DNA from: Toxonevra muliebris
Taxonomy: Eukaryota; Arthropoda; Insecta; Diptera; Pallopteridae
Direction: 5' to 3'
Assembly: GCA_963691655.1 (NCBI GenBank)
Contig: OY829326.1
Coordinates: forward strand, 72,223,235-72,287,234
Length of the DNA stretch: 64,000 nt
The notes below the pieces were generated by a model. It saw only the letters and a program-made list of their open reading frames with translations. It did no database searches and was not told the DNA's origin. The stretch's first letter is position 1; every line of letters begins with the position of its first letter. Both the position numbers and the translations under genes were made by a program. Positions 1 to 10,788 of this stretch are shown one piece after another.

Positions 1-417
1 CATCAGAGAGTATTATTTGGGCATTATGAGGCGTTGCCGTGAAGCAGTTCGCCGAAAGAGACCAGAATTGTGGACAGAAAACTCGCGGATTTTGCACCAT
101 GATAACGTACCGTCGCACAGTGCCATCATTATTTGTAATTTTTTGACGAAAAATGCAACAAATACCATCCAACAGCCACCGAATTCACCTGATTGGCTCC
201 CTGTGACTTCTTTCTGTTCAATCGAGTTAAAAAACCATTACGGGGAACGCGTTTCAGCAGCCGCGAGGAAGTAATGGAAAAATCGCAAGAAGCACTGATG
301 GCCATACCGAAAACCGAATATAAAAAATGTTTCGAGGATTGGATCAAGCGCTGGCATAAGTGTGTTGCAGTCGATGAGAATTACTTTCAAGGGGACAATA
401 TAGATTTAGATGAATGA
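1..417 (+). pseudogene. mariner transposase, C-terminal part, frameshifted, cut by window edge
   Basis: This is the C-terminal half of a mariner-family DDD transposase, the nuclear enzyme that cuts out and reinserts its own element. The reading starts in frame 2 with REYYLGIMRRCREAV and holds the HHDN block (second catalytic Asp codon 101-103). A one-base frameshift near 190-195 moves the rest to another frame, where MAPCDFFLF carries the third Asp (205-207). Restoring the frame gives about 34 residues between the two Asp, the D34D spacing of mariner. The protein ends NIDLDE at a stop at 415-417. It resembles the mariner at 47843-48811 closely, so both probably belong to one lineage. The frameshift and PDWLP in place of PDMAP show it is dead. 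The 5' half lies outside the window. Confidence 0.88.
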
Positions 418-1796
418 ACTTGTATTTTTAATTTTCTGAATAAATTCCGGGAACTTTTTGATCAAGGTGGTATGTACAAATTTTAAAATTTTAAAAAGCC
501 TAAATTTTTAATGGGTGGCACAAAATTAGTGATGCATACTCTCCAAATGCACATGTGGAATGAATTGAAAAGCAATTGCAACTTATATTTGTCACTCCTA
601 ATCAACTAAACAAATAGCTTTCTGAAAGAATTATGGCAACCCTAGACTACAGTGTAGCAACGACATTAATTAACTGCCACTGAATGCAAAACTTATGGTT
701 GAAAAAAAAAAACGTATAGACATAAATAAATTAAAGAAATCTTATTTTATTAATGGGTCGCGTGATTTAATGTGTCTCTGTTTGTATCTTTCTATATATG
801 TGTGTGTGTTTGTGTGTGCGAGTGTGGGTTACAGCAATTTACTCATAAATACATATATATAAAAACTATAGATAATTTGTGCTCTGTAGCATCAAAGTAG
901 CATTTATCACAAAGTTGTGAAGTTGTGACTTGCGTATGCAGTTTTAAAATTATATTGAGGGTTTCTTTCTTGTCGCTTATTATTATTATTTTTTTTTCTA
1001 TTTTCTACTTTTTTTTTTTTTTGATAAACTATTATTAGGTTCTTTTCTTTTTTTCATTTCAAAGAAATCTTCATTAGGCGCCTTCAAATTATGCCTATGT
1101 ACCCATTTAATTTTCCCTTTTCCTTTCAATATATATGTCTGTGTGTGTGTGTGTTTTGTGATTTTGACTTCCTGTCATCAGTGATAATCATGCAATAAAG
1201 CCGCCCCAATGCTATTGTTGATGTTATGCTGCATGTGATTTGATAATTAATTTTCTCTTTACTATAATGCAATTAGATTTTTTGTCCATTCTGGTTGTGT
1301 AGAAGAAGAAGAAGAAGAATATTTTCATTATCTTGAAGTATGTTGTTGTAGTTCCACTAATGTATACAAAAAGGATAATAGGCTTCTTCAACTATTATAT
1401 CTTACGTATTAAAATTTTTGAATAGTAGTTGCTATGATTCCAATGATGACGTTGCCGATAACAAAGACCACCATGAAATCTTACCCAAATTTGAGGCTTT
1501 CACAAAATCTTTATCAAAATGCAAACGCATCGTAATCAGGAGACTTGCCTAATATATTTATGACCAGTACCATAAAATTTCCTCCTACGTATCTCAATAT
1601 TTATGTCTTTAAAATCAGAACCTACCATTAGTTGTTTATTGGAGATTTTGTTAAGTTAAAAGATTCGAAGGATCTTCCGAAAACAGTGGGACGATACACG
1701 TACTTTGTTTTGTATTGCCTCAGTGACGAATCAAGTTTCACATCTATACAAAAACACAAAAAGCTTCTTTCTGAAATTTTGTTTTTCATCCCAACT
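418..1796. other. Mariner 3' flank, then AT-rich unique sequence with microsatellites
   Basis: The mariner 3' untranslated region and degraded terminal repeat run to about 480; the words ttccggg and actttttgatc resemble the matching region of the copy near 47.8 kb. Beyond that I see no gene. There are poly-T runs (970-1022), TG-rich tracts near 795-815 and 1138-1155, and a pure AGA microsatellite at 1301-1319. Confidence 0.5.
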
Positions 1797-2030
1797 CTAG
1801 CCGATCTCTTGTAAGGCTATCCAGCGTTTTTTACATGTTACAAAACCTGTGCAAGGTTTAAACTTTTCATTGGCAGAATCCAAAAATTTATGCCTCATGT
1901 TTAGCTTTTTGAGATCCCACAGCATTTTACTCGACTTATTTAGAGTTATACTCTTAAAAAATGCATCCATTGAAATGCGGAATAGAAGCGGATAATGCAA
2001 GCAGCCTTGTTCTACATCGGAGATCATTTC
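1797..2030 (-). pseudogene. Non-LTR reverse transcriptase relic
   Basis: A short minus-strand reading contains DVEQGCLHYPLLFRISMDAF, which matches the RT block normally written as (G)VRQGCxLSPLLFxxxxD. It is followed by LWDLKKL and then MRHKFLDSANEKFK, resembling the stretch after the catalytic YADD in several LINE groups. The YADD block itself is missing, so an internal deletion is likely. The piece is too small to place in a clade; it looks most like the RT piece at 32495-32880. It could be a chance likeness, but two consecutive blocks in the right order argue against that. Confidence 0.45.
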
Positions 2031-2070
2031 AAATGATGTCCAGATGCTATACCATTATGTAAAATAGTGC

Positions 2071-2110
2071 CAGTGGCGGAGCCAGAAATTTTGATAAGGG
2101 AATTTGATGG
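2071..2110 (+). mobile_element. Solitary hAT-like terminus (CAGTGGCGGAGCC)
   Basis: The sequence CAGTGGCGGAGCC at 2071-2083 matches the start of the element at 3194 (CAGTGGCGGATAC). I find no matching opposite end nearby, so this is a solo end or a chopped copy. Confidence 0.35.
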
Positions 2111-2170
2111 AATCTATTTTTACGGTTAAGTGATTCCGGAAATAAAAGATTGTGGTTGTAATATAATGGA

Positions 2171-3168
2171 CTACACGGAAAAAAATATTCTGTAATAATT
2201 CATTGGATTTCTGATAATAATTACAGTTTTCCCTGTCTTGCCCGGATAGTAAACGAAAAACTGTAATAATTGATTACGATCGAACAATAATTCCCTTGAG
2301 TTTAATTTATAATATCCAGAATGAATCAATAAAATTTACGAGTGAATAAGCACATTGTACTTTACAATACAGTTAATATTATTGGAGTTTCAAATCAATT
2401 TTTACAGTGTGATTTTGTAAATTATCGAAATGGAAATTGAATTTTTACTAAGCATAATAATACTTTTGATATCAAAAGCAATAATGGAAGAGTTATAGCA
2501 TATTTTGTTCTCTTTCCTAAATTTAGCTTGTAATCGCATTGATCAAAAGCAAACAACTCGACCAGTTATCTTTATGTTTCAAGGGTAATTCAAAAAAAGA
2601 TGGTGTTTCAGTTTCAATGGTTTTTGGAAAACTGTTCGATACAATTATGAAATGGACATCCAATGCTAAAGACCTTTGCTAATAAAATAATAAAACTTTC
2701 ATTTAATATAGAGTAAACATCCCAAATCTTACTAGCTTCCGGTAAAAGGTCCCGGATAAATAATCCAAAATGTCTCATTACAGAAAGAAGCAAATCCAGG
2801 TGCCAACTAATCAGTTTGAAAGTTATTTTATTGAATGATATATAATATAATATATAGAAAAATATTTGATATTTAAAACAAAGTAAATGTGTGATTTAAA
2901 AAATGAAAGCAATGAAATAAAAATATTTTCCTAAATTTTTACAGTTTGCGCTCAACTCAATTTTTTTCATGTCACTTTGAATATTTTCCTTTCTGAAACT
3001 GTAATAATTAAGTTTTGAGCTGTAATGTTTGCAGTTTACCCATAAATTTATATTGAGTATCTCATGACATTTCTAAATTACAGGGCGAAATGGTAATTTT
3101 TCCTGATTATTCTCCTTTTTTTTTTAAATATCACACGTTATTTTTCACAAATATTTTTTTCCGTGTAG
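2171..3168. mobile_element. Non-autonomous DNA transposon with 20-bp terminal inverted repeats
   Basis: The left end CTACACGGAAAAAAATATTC (2171-2190) matches the reverse complement of 3149-3168 at 19 of 20 bases. The roughly 1.0 kb between them is AT-rich with many TGTAATAATT and ATTACAG words and no coding potential. If the target is TA, the element is 2174-3165 with TA on each side; no longer target duplication is visible. No family is recognised. This is a MITE-like element moved by some other transposase. Confidence 0.75.
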
Positions 3169-3622
3169 CTAGACGGTAAGCGATGATTTATAGCAGTGGC
3201 GGATACAAGAATCATTTTGGGGGGCGGGAAGGGGGGGCGGAAGGAATAAAATATAAAAATTCTTCTTATAAACCAAAACGCGGGCTGGAGCGATTTTTTT
3301 TTTTTTTTGTTGCTTATTCTTAAATCGATGACTAACAATTTCAAAGGTATGGCCTTGTGAAAACTTACTGGTACGTTACACATTCTGGGGAAACCCTGTT
3401 CTTGTCGTAAAGCATTTCACAATTTCTATGATCTATTTCCAAGGTAAAGGATCGTGGAAAATATAACAATAGGAAACATTTATTCAGTTTTCGATTTTAG
3501 ATTGGTTTATAATGGGTCGAGAATTAGTAGAATTTTAAGAATAATTTAAGGTCGCTGATTCCTACCCTGTATTCAAATTTTCTCTGTCCCATCTTGGTCG
3601 ATATAAAACCCGAAACCTATAA

Positions 3623-3840
3623 TTTTTCTTCTTTTTTTTTTTTGGTGGATTCAATTCCAGAGAATAGAACCCGTTGAACTGGTACTTGAGTCACATATTT
3701 AAGAACTAAATCACCGAAATGATCCATTTTATTAGAACAATCCATTTGGAAATTTTTTAAGAATTTAACCACATCTGGGAATCGAACCTGAGGCAGATGG
3801 AACTCCAGTCAAGCACTCATCCACGAAGTAACCATTGTTG
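3623..3840 (-). mobile_element. tRNA-derived SINE candidate
   Basis: Read on the minus strand, the head holds a box-B-like GGTTCGATTCCC (plus 3777-3788), preceded at a tRNA-like distance by a box-A-like GTGGATGAGTGC. The body runs about 150 bases and ends in an A-rich tail (plus 3623-3643 is T-rich). Internal RNA polymerase III boxes plus a poly(A) tail are the layout of tRNA-derived SINEs. I could not find a target duplication, and the box A is weak. Confidence 0.5.
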
Positions 3841-3844
3841 AACG

Positions 3845-4460
3845 TTGCCGAGCTGTTTCTGAACTAGATTATCAGCTTCTGTCGGAGATTAATTTGACGC
3901 TAAAATGGCAGTATCGTTTGGATAAGTAGCTATAGCAATACCATTAGTTTCAGGCAAGTCGCAGGTAAAAATCTAATAAAGAGCAGGACCCAGAACACTG
4001 TCCTGTGGTAATCCGGCTTTTACTTGACATTTGGCTGATGTTTCATCATTTACGTTGACATAGAATTATAGGACTTTAGGTTAGGTTAGGTTGGAGTGGC
4101 TGTCGAGAGACACACTTAGGCCTGAACGGCCCATTGTGATACCACATAGTTGGACCTACAGTTTAACGCCGATTCCGAACGGCGGTGTGGCCATTTTTTT
4201 ATCGGCTTGGTGGTTTTGCCATTACCAACCAATGTGTGTACTTGTACTTGTACACTATTCTTATAATAATAGGACTTTAAGACCAAATAAAAAAAATTTT
4301 TTAATTTGTATAACAGCCCTTGATGCCAAACTTTTTCGAACGCTTTTTGAATGTCCAAAAATATGGCAGAGCGATAGTTTTGCGTTCCAGAACTTTAGTG
4401 ACAATATTGATGATATTGCTCAGGAGTACCGTGCTTATGACGATTGGTGATTCGGAACTA
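3845..4460 (-). pseudogene. Jockey-like LINE reverse transcriptase relic, split by a 190-bp insertion
   Basis: On the minus strand from about 4440 the translation reads LDIQKAFEKVWHQGLLYKLK, the RT block around the first catalytic Asp of jockey-group LINEs. After the 4079-4268 insertion it continues AGLPQDSVLGPALY (normally GxPQGSVLGPxLY), then DLPETNGIAIATYPNDTAIL, where YPND replaces the catalytic Y/F-ADD. Stops occur upstream (before SSGTQ) and after ALY. Block order and spacing are right for RT. The loss of ADD and the stops show it is long dead. Jockey is my best guess at clade; other LINEs share these motifs. Confidence 0.8.
4079..4268 (+). mobile_element. 190-bp GGTTAGG-headed short element with perfect 11-bp target duplication
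   Basis: The segment begins GGTTAGGTTAGGTTGGAG and is flanked by exact copies of ATAGGACTTTA (4068-4078 and 4269-4279). Removing it and one copy restores the LINE reading around it. A second, diverged copy lies inverted at 54390-54512 and shares the TTCCGAACGGCGG core and GGTGGTTTTGCC. A variable 10-15 bp duplication suggests target-primed reverse transcription, so this behaves like a SINE. I do not see clear polymerase III boxes or a poly(A) tail; it ends in TTATAATA. Confidence 0.72.
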
Positions 4461-4804
4461 TATTCTTATTTTCTTGTATTATTAGCAATCCACTACTTCG
4501 AATATTTTCGAAAGTATTGCCAGCAAACTTATAGGTCTATATGAGGGCACTGAGTTTTCAGGTTTATTTGGTTTATGTATCATTATTATTTCAGCACATT
4601 TCCATAGAGAAGGAAAGTATTTTAATGAGCAAGATTATGCCTTATTCTTATAATTGAAAGTAAATCGTAATAACTAAAAACAACAATAACTAATTATGTT
4701 CACCATTTTGCCTGTTTAAGTTATTAAATTTTGAAGTGTTTGAAAATCATTTGGGGGCGAAATTTCCTCCTGCTTCCACCCCCTGTATCCGCGCCTGTTT
4801 ATAG

Positions 4805-5440
4805 TGTATCAGAGCAGGCTTAAAAAATTGAAAACTCGATAAAGTGAAAGACAAGGGCATATGGCAACCCAATCATAAGAAAATTGTGATTCTGTTTTTT
4901 TCATGGTCTGCAGGATCATAGGCCCTCATTGAATTTATATCCCATATGGTTGGCTGCGATGCTTTTTAGTTCCTTCCATGATTTGGTAGGTTCTGTTTAC
5001 TTTTATTTTTCGACACTCTCTTCCATGAGGTTTTAGGACTTCCATGCCCCTTGCTTCTATTAGGGTTTCGTTTTAATGTCTAGGAGCATATCTCGTTACG
5101 GAGTTTACAGAGAATGTACTCCATTTAGCCCCATTTACGAGATCTGTTTGACAACTTTAATTTGCCTGATTATAAAAAGTTCAAAATTCAACCTTCTTGG
5201 CAGTGGTTTTTAACACAATTTACAATATTTGTCATAAATTCACTCATTTTTCATACAAAATTATATGACAGTATATGACAGCTTGTGAATCGTCCAAATG
5301 TTTTGTACAAATATTAATAGAATGTAAATTTGTAATTATGAGTCTTCGGAACACTCAAACGGAATAGTGTCCTCTTGAAAAGTCATTCATTTATCGCCTC
5401 CGAAAAAAATGGTATTGTGCTTGTGACGTCAGGATAATTT
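4805..5440. other. AT-rich sequence without recognised genes
   Basis: I see no open frame with family motifs, no clear terminal repeats and no RNA gene here. The last part grades into the satellite array that starts near 5440. Confidence 0.4.
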
Positions 5441-5443
5441 TTG

Positions 5444-6712
5444 ATCTGGCTTTTATATGAGTTGTGGTTTAAGTGTTCGTCTTAATTATGGTCTGAATTG
5501 ATCTACTTTAAAGAAAACGCTTTTGGTTTTAGTCTCGCTCTGAATTTTGATCAGATTTTTTATTTAAATTCTGATAAACTTTTTGCCTTAATTTTTGTTG
5601 GATTTAAGTCTGAATTTTGGTTTTTGATGTAAATTTTGACCTGATTTTTGGTCTGCTGTGGTTTGAGTTGTGGTCTTATTTTTGGTCTAAATTTTAAACT
5701 GAATTTTTTTACTCTACTTCTTGCCTGAATTTTGGTTTGATTTAAATCTGAGTTTTGTCTGAATTTGGGTTTGCTGCTGGCCTGAGTCTTGGACTGCATT
5801 TTTTCTAGTTTATGGTCCACTTTTCCTATGAGTTATGGTTTGATTTTGTGTTTTTGTGTAAGTTTTGTCTGAATTTTGATTTGCTTTTGGCTTAAATTTT
5901 GATTTAAATTTTGGTCTCCTTTGGGTTTGAACTTTGATCTGCTTTTTGTCTTCTTCAAGTCTAAATTTTAGGCTGTTTTTTGTTTAAATTTTGGACTGCC
6001 TTTAATGTGAGTTTTCTTCTGAATTTTGATCTGATGTTTTATTTGCGTTTTGCATTAATTTTGGCCCGAGTTTCGATATAAGTTTGGCTGAATTTCGATT
6101 TGCTACTGATCTGAGTCTTGAACTGAGTTTTGTTCTATTTGCCCTGTGATTTTTGGTGCGGTTATTATTTCAATTTTGACCTGAATTTGCCCTGATATTG
6201 GTCCGAGTTTCAATATAATTTGGTCTAACTTTCGACCTGATTTTTAATCTGAATTCGGATTTGACTTTTGAATTGATCTGATTCAGGTTTTGGGTTTTGT
6301 CTCAATTTTCATTTGCTTTTGGCCAAAATTTTGATTTAAATTTTGGTCTGCTTTTGGTCAGAACTTCGATATGCTTTTAGTCTGAATTTTTGTGTTCTTT
6401 AAATTAAATTTTGGGCTGTTGTTGATTTCAATTTTAGCCTGCCTTTGAAGCTAGTTTTCATCTGAATTTTTGTCTGAATTTTGTCTGATGTTTTATTTGC
6501 GTTTTGCATAAATTTTAGCATGAGTTTTGGTCTAAGTTTTGGCTGAATTTTAATTTGCTGATTTTTGGTTCAGTTTTCCTGAGAATTTTTATCTGGTTTT
6601 GGTTTGAATTTTGATGTGAATTTGTACTGGTTCTGGTCTGGATTTCGATCTAATTCTTTGTTTTTATTTTTGTCTGCTTTTGCCTTGAGTTTTGATTTAA
6701 TTTTTAGTCATC
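5444..6712 (+). repeat. Degenerate TTTTGGTCTGAA satellite, array A
   Basis: About 1.27 kb is made of diverged repeats of a word like TTTTGGTCTGAA, with 12- to 15-base spacing and frequent variants such as TTTGATTTGAAT and TTTGTCTGAATT. Related arrays lie at 23505-24240, 38340-38880, 50925-52530 and 63300-63450. The minus strand gives stop-poor readings rich in K-I/F-R/Q-P/T-K steps (for example 5560-5820) because most units are multiples of three. I take these as a by-product of the repeat, not a gene. There are no pure tandem copies, so the array is old. Confidence 0.85.
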
Positions 6713-8880
6713 TTAATGATTTAGCTTTTCCATTATTCTTAAGGGTGCTTAAATTTATTAAATGCTTAAAGTTTCCTTTTACACCTCAAAGATATTTATT
6801 TAATCTACCCATCTACCCAATCCTTTAGACCCTCGTTTCTTGTTTTCTTATTGATGCTTCGAGTTTGATAACCCCGAGTATCTGAAACTAATGTTATTCC
6901 TTCAATGTCTAATTAAAAAAACAGCCCAGTATTTGTATTTAAGGATAAACAAATATTAAATAATTTATTTTTAACGCCAACATTATATTACTGTCACATG
7001 AAATGTCAAATGTAATGTCTCATTATTCAAAACTTAAGCTCACATATACACTCAATAAATCGCTTAATTAATTTGAAAATAAACCAAAACATGTTGCTGT
7101 TTCTACTGCCACAACAGAATATTTATACCTAATATTTTTTAAAAATTAAATGTCATATGCCACACACACACATACACACACACAAACATAGCACAGAATT
7201 TTAAAGACAAATTTTTAGTGTAGCTGTTGAAAAAATATTATTATATTTGATTGACAAGTAAGTCTAAGTGCAACTGCAACTGCCACTGCACCATTGGCAA
7301 CTGTAAATGCAACAACAACAACAACAGCAACAATTGAATTACTTTTTCTTATCAAATGTTCATCTAATGTTGTCACACATAACCAACAACAACAACTACA
7401 TACTAAAATTTCTATGCAAAAATAAAATTAGAAAAAATGGATTTTTCCCCCACTTTTCAAAATGCCAGCACCACCAGTTTAGCTCCATCATATATTCAGT
7501 GCTTGTATTTAATATGAGGTACAACTGTCAAATGTCAGTGCTGTGCCTGCCTGCCTGCACATTTGACATTTTCATATATCTGAGCGTGCGTAACTTACGC
7601 TCCTTAGTTCGCGTTTTGCATTCGCTCGCTAGCACGCGCTTAATCCACCATATGTTCCATTTAACTAAAAAAAAAAAAATTAAGAAAAAAAAATGAAAAA
7701 CGATGAAAAGAAATGCATGAAATAATCTACCAAATATGGCAAAGGGGACGACAAACATCAACATACTGTATACACTATGCATCACATATTATATACAAAG
7801 ATATGCACATACAGTGGGTTCATTTTGGTGGGGGCTTGGGGCTGTGGGCTTTGTGCAAATGTCAAACGCGCAATGTTCATTGGGAAAATCCCTCGCTCAT
7901 TCGCTCACTACATATTGCTCCCTACTAAAAATAGCTCGTGTCGTGTTGTTGTCGTCGCTATATTCACTTGTGTATATTGTACGACGTTGTTGTTATTGTA
8001 TTGCCACACGCTTAAACTTTCTGAAGAAAATTTCTGTTTTCTGAATGAAAAAGAAAATAAATAAAACATAAAAAATTATAAGCAAAACATTTAGATTTTT
8101 TTTGTTGTTTTTACGGGGAAATCCACATTGGAAAATTAAAATATCTCCTGCTGCGTTTTTTTTCGGTTTTAGAAAATTTTCATATAAATATTTCTTTCGA
8201 TTGTTGAAAAGGTGAGGGGAAGATTTTTTCTCTCTATATTTTGTTGTGTTTTTATAGATCAATGTTCTCAATGATTTTGGGGGCAAGTGTATGTAATTGA
8301 GAATTTTTTTTTTTGTATTAAAATGTGTTGAAAATCAATTGGGGGGAGTTGAATAACTCTGTAGGTACCTTCCCTTTTGCAGTATTTATTTGGAAATTTC
8401 GGAGTGTCAAATTTCAGGTACTACAAAAGTGAATTGATTTGAATTTAATATGTTCGATAATTCAGTTGTTTCTTTTATAAAAAATATTATTTCATGCTCG
8501 GTTTTCTCACAATAAGTTATAGATATTAAAAATATTTTGTGGTTTTTATCTACTTTAAATTTCTGGCGAAACGCTTCCACTTTTTCAATGGAAGTTAAAC
8601 ACTAAAATTTAACATTTTCATCTTCAAACTGCTGTCTCAGAGTTTTGGCGAATATCTTCCACTGCGTCTATTATAGTATTACGGCCCACTGAGGGCCAGG
8701 CTTTACGCACCCATTACAGAGATTCACGGTTTTGGCACTGTTTTCTAACGGGTTTATGTTTAGCTCATAATCAAATCCATTCAAAACTTTTCAATAGTTT
8801 GATAAACTGTTGATAGTCGAGCCTGAAGGGATAGTTGTTTTTGATTTACAAAATTTCGATATAGTTTATACAGAAACTTA
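6713..8880. other. Unique island with microsatellites
   Basis: Apart from simple repeats I find no gene. There are CA tracts near 7161-7193, a CAA/CAG run at 7306-7332 followed by more AAC near 7382-7396, and several A/T homopolymers. The region 7500-8000 is less AT-rich with words like CTGCCTGCCTGC, the texture of fly regulatory DNA. Short open frames near 7307-8064 lack recognisable motifs and codon structure. Confidence 0.4.
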
Positions 8881-8969
8881 TTCGGGGTTTTTTCAATTGT
8901 TTTGCTTCACTTTTTACGCATTTTCAAGCAATGTCAGTGTGATAAAATAAGCCAAAACTATGGCTTAAC

Positions 8970-9868
8970 AAACTCAACTGTCGTTGTCTCAAAAGACTTC
9001 GATCATGTCATTAGCTGATCGAAACGTCAATGAAAGCTCAGCGAGCTGATTTGCCAAAAAATATCGTGAAAATGGTCAACTGGAGAGGAAAAAAGGATCC
9101 GGTAGAAAAAGGTGTACGAATCTGAGAGTAAATCGGGCTGTTTTGAGGACAAGCCTTCAAGACCGCTTTAAAAATGCTGCAGAGATAAAAGCAAAGCTGC
9201 AGCTATTGGTTTCCAAAGATATTTCGACTCGCACAGTTCAAAATCGATTGAAGGAAACAGTTATGTCGACTAGAAAACCTGCAAAGAAAGCCCTTTTGGC
9301 CAAACAAAAATAAAAGCGGCTAAGTGTGCTAAAAATAAACAAAAGTTGGACTAAATCCAAATGGGCGAATGTAATATTTTCTTCTGAGTCCAAGTACATA
9401 GGTATCGCACACTTCGCCATAGACAAGGCTAAAAATTCAAAGAAAATCGCATTCTTCCCTATAGTGATTCCTCCTGGGGAGGCATTTCAAAATACAAAGC
9501 TGAGTCCATTTCAGTAATAAAGTTATAAAAACATAAATCTGCGCGGTATAAGTAATTTCCAGATTTGAATCCTTAACCGAAATTGTTTCAAATCCAGCGT
9601 TTCAGGATGACTCCGCTCTCTGCCATCGCGTACACTCTGTAAGGAACGCCCCCACCACTTTTTATTGGACTGTTTTTCTGTTTTTTTATTTTTAAATAGC
9701 AATACTAAAGAAAATCTCGGAATCATTTCATTGGATTTGCCTGGGAACAATCTGGACCTCAATCCGATTCAAAATATTTGGGCCCTTATGGCAGCTAAAA
9801 TACGTAAAAGGAAGCCCAAAACAATGGTTGAATTGCCTGAAACTATAGAAAAAGTATGGCGTGAATAA
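8970..9868 (+). pseudogene. Tc1-like transposase relic with internal deletion
   Basis: From about 9000 the plus strand reads MSLADRNVNESSA, then YRENGQLERKKGSGRKRCT (the linker after the first helix-turn-helix), then a second DNA-binding part ending KDISTRTVQNRLKE. A stop follows KALLAKQK at about 9311. After it, NKSWTKSKWANVIFSSESKY corresponds to the first catalytic block WxxVIFSDES, with the Asp changed to Ser. The centre is lost or scrambled (9400-9690). The end returns as LDLPGNNLDLNPIQNIWALM (normally WPxxSPDLNPIENLWxxM), where Q replaces the catalytic Glu, and stops at 9866-9868. Tc1 transposases are about 340 residues; about a third is missing. I could not define the terminal repeats. 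Confidence 0.85.
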
Positions 9869-10621
9869 ATTAGATCGAATATTTGAAAATTAATACTTTG
9901 TTCAACTCCATGCTCAAAAAAATAACTGTTTATAAAATAAATAAATAAAAAAGCACTGTTAATAAAATTAAGTGAAAAAAAAAATAAACGATTTTAATAT
10001 ATTTACGATTTTATCATTTTTTTCGTAAATCGTGCAATTGTAGTAGAGTAAAAAATGCACCAAAAGTTTATAAAAACTCTTACCTGAGATTTTTCTTCAG
10101 TAATTGTTACTTAGATACCTTTTTTTTAAAAACCAACACACAAGCTTTTTTAAAGTGAAACTCCTTTTCTCTTGTCCTAGAGTAAAACAAACCGGATGTA
10201 ACGTCGCGCGTCGCGTTTGTAATGCGACATAATTTTGTCGAGCAATGTGCATGAGGGGCTAAATATCAATATTCCGTAACTGAATTCACGAGCAAACTAT
10301 ATAATAAACGATTCATAAATAGTTTTAATTCAATAAAACATATTAATTACACACTCACACACACGCCTATGGCATAAAGAACAACGTGTAGCGTCGCCAT
10401 CTTAAAGTTTATGACAATTATACATTTCACATACAGATGGCGCAAATGTCCAAGGAATTACATGAAGATGTCGCACACAAAAAAAGTTCGCTACAATTGT
10501 CATCGACATTACCGGTCCAGAGTTGCAATTTTTGTTCTAGCATTAATCCCAAAAAAAAAAATTGGTTGTGTATTAACGAACACAAGACAGAAGTGAAACT
10601 TCTTATGAACTAAACGAAACT
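9869..10621. other. Tc1 3' flank and unclassified AT-rich sequence
   Basis: This holds A-rich runs (9935-9990) and a short palindromic patch around 10003-10033 (TTTACGATTTTA and TTTCGTAAATCG), which may be part of the Tc1 right terminus. A GC-richer patch near 10190-10260 (acgtcgcgcgtcgcg) has no reading frame of note. No gene is seen. Confidence 0.35.
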
Positions 10622-10762
10622 CAAGGTTTTTGCATTTAAAAATTTCTACCTGATTTTGAATCAGTAGTGTTCCCTGATCATAAAAATCTGCAGAGGGCTT
10701 TTTGAGAAAAGAGACTTTGAATATTTCTGTATTCGAAATGTTTAGCGATTTTCTAGAAGACG
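10622..10762 (+). repeat. Left arm of a long inverted repeat
   Basis: This arm matches the reverse complement of 13011-13170 over about 140 bases, with shared blocks TTCTACCTGATTTTGAATCA, TTCCCTG-TCATAAAAATCT, GAGGGCTTTT and TTTCTGTATT-GAAATG. I estimate about 80 percent identity with a few small gaps. The pair encloses about 2.25 kb. It could be the ends of one transposon or two opposite copies of one dispersed repeat. Confidence 0.75.
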
Positions 10763-10788
10763 ATATTGTTATGTCAAAATATTGGATA

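Larger units (their letters stand above)
3194..4797. mobile_element. hAT-like element with 7-bp target duplication, containing nested retroelements
   Basis: The left end CAGTGGCGGATAC (3194-3206) matches the reverse complement of the right end (4785-4797, CAGGCGCGGATAC) at 11 of 13 bases. The 7 bases TTTATAG lie immediately outside both ends (3187-3193 and 4798-4804). CAG...CTG ends with a 7-8 bp duplication suit a hAT-type element, although hAT normally makes 8 bp, so one base may have been lost. Both subterminal regions are G/C-runs (GGGGGGCGGG left, CCACCCCC right). No hAT transposase is seen inside; the interior holds a SINE-like tail, a jockey-like LINE relic and a 190-bp insertion. Confidence 0.72.

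Noticed and set aside
3760..3840. Possible true tRNA gene on the minus strand (box B GGTTCGATTCCC)
   Set aside because: Acceptor and anticodon stems do not pair, and a long non-tRNA body with A-rich tail follows; a SINE head fits better.
5560..5820. 86-codon minus-strand open frame rich in K, Q and P (and its like at 38754-38960 plus)
   Set aside because: It is the translation of the degenerate TTTTGGTCTGAA array; unit lengths in multiples of three keep it open. No start context, no domain.
7307..7696. 129-codon open frame starting with a polyglutamine run
   Set aside because: Polyglutamine comes from the CAA/CAG microsatellite; the rest has no motif, is overlapped by other equally long frames and ends in a poly-lysine A-run.
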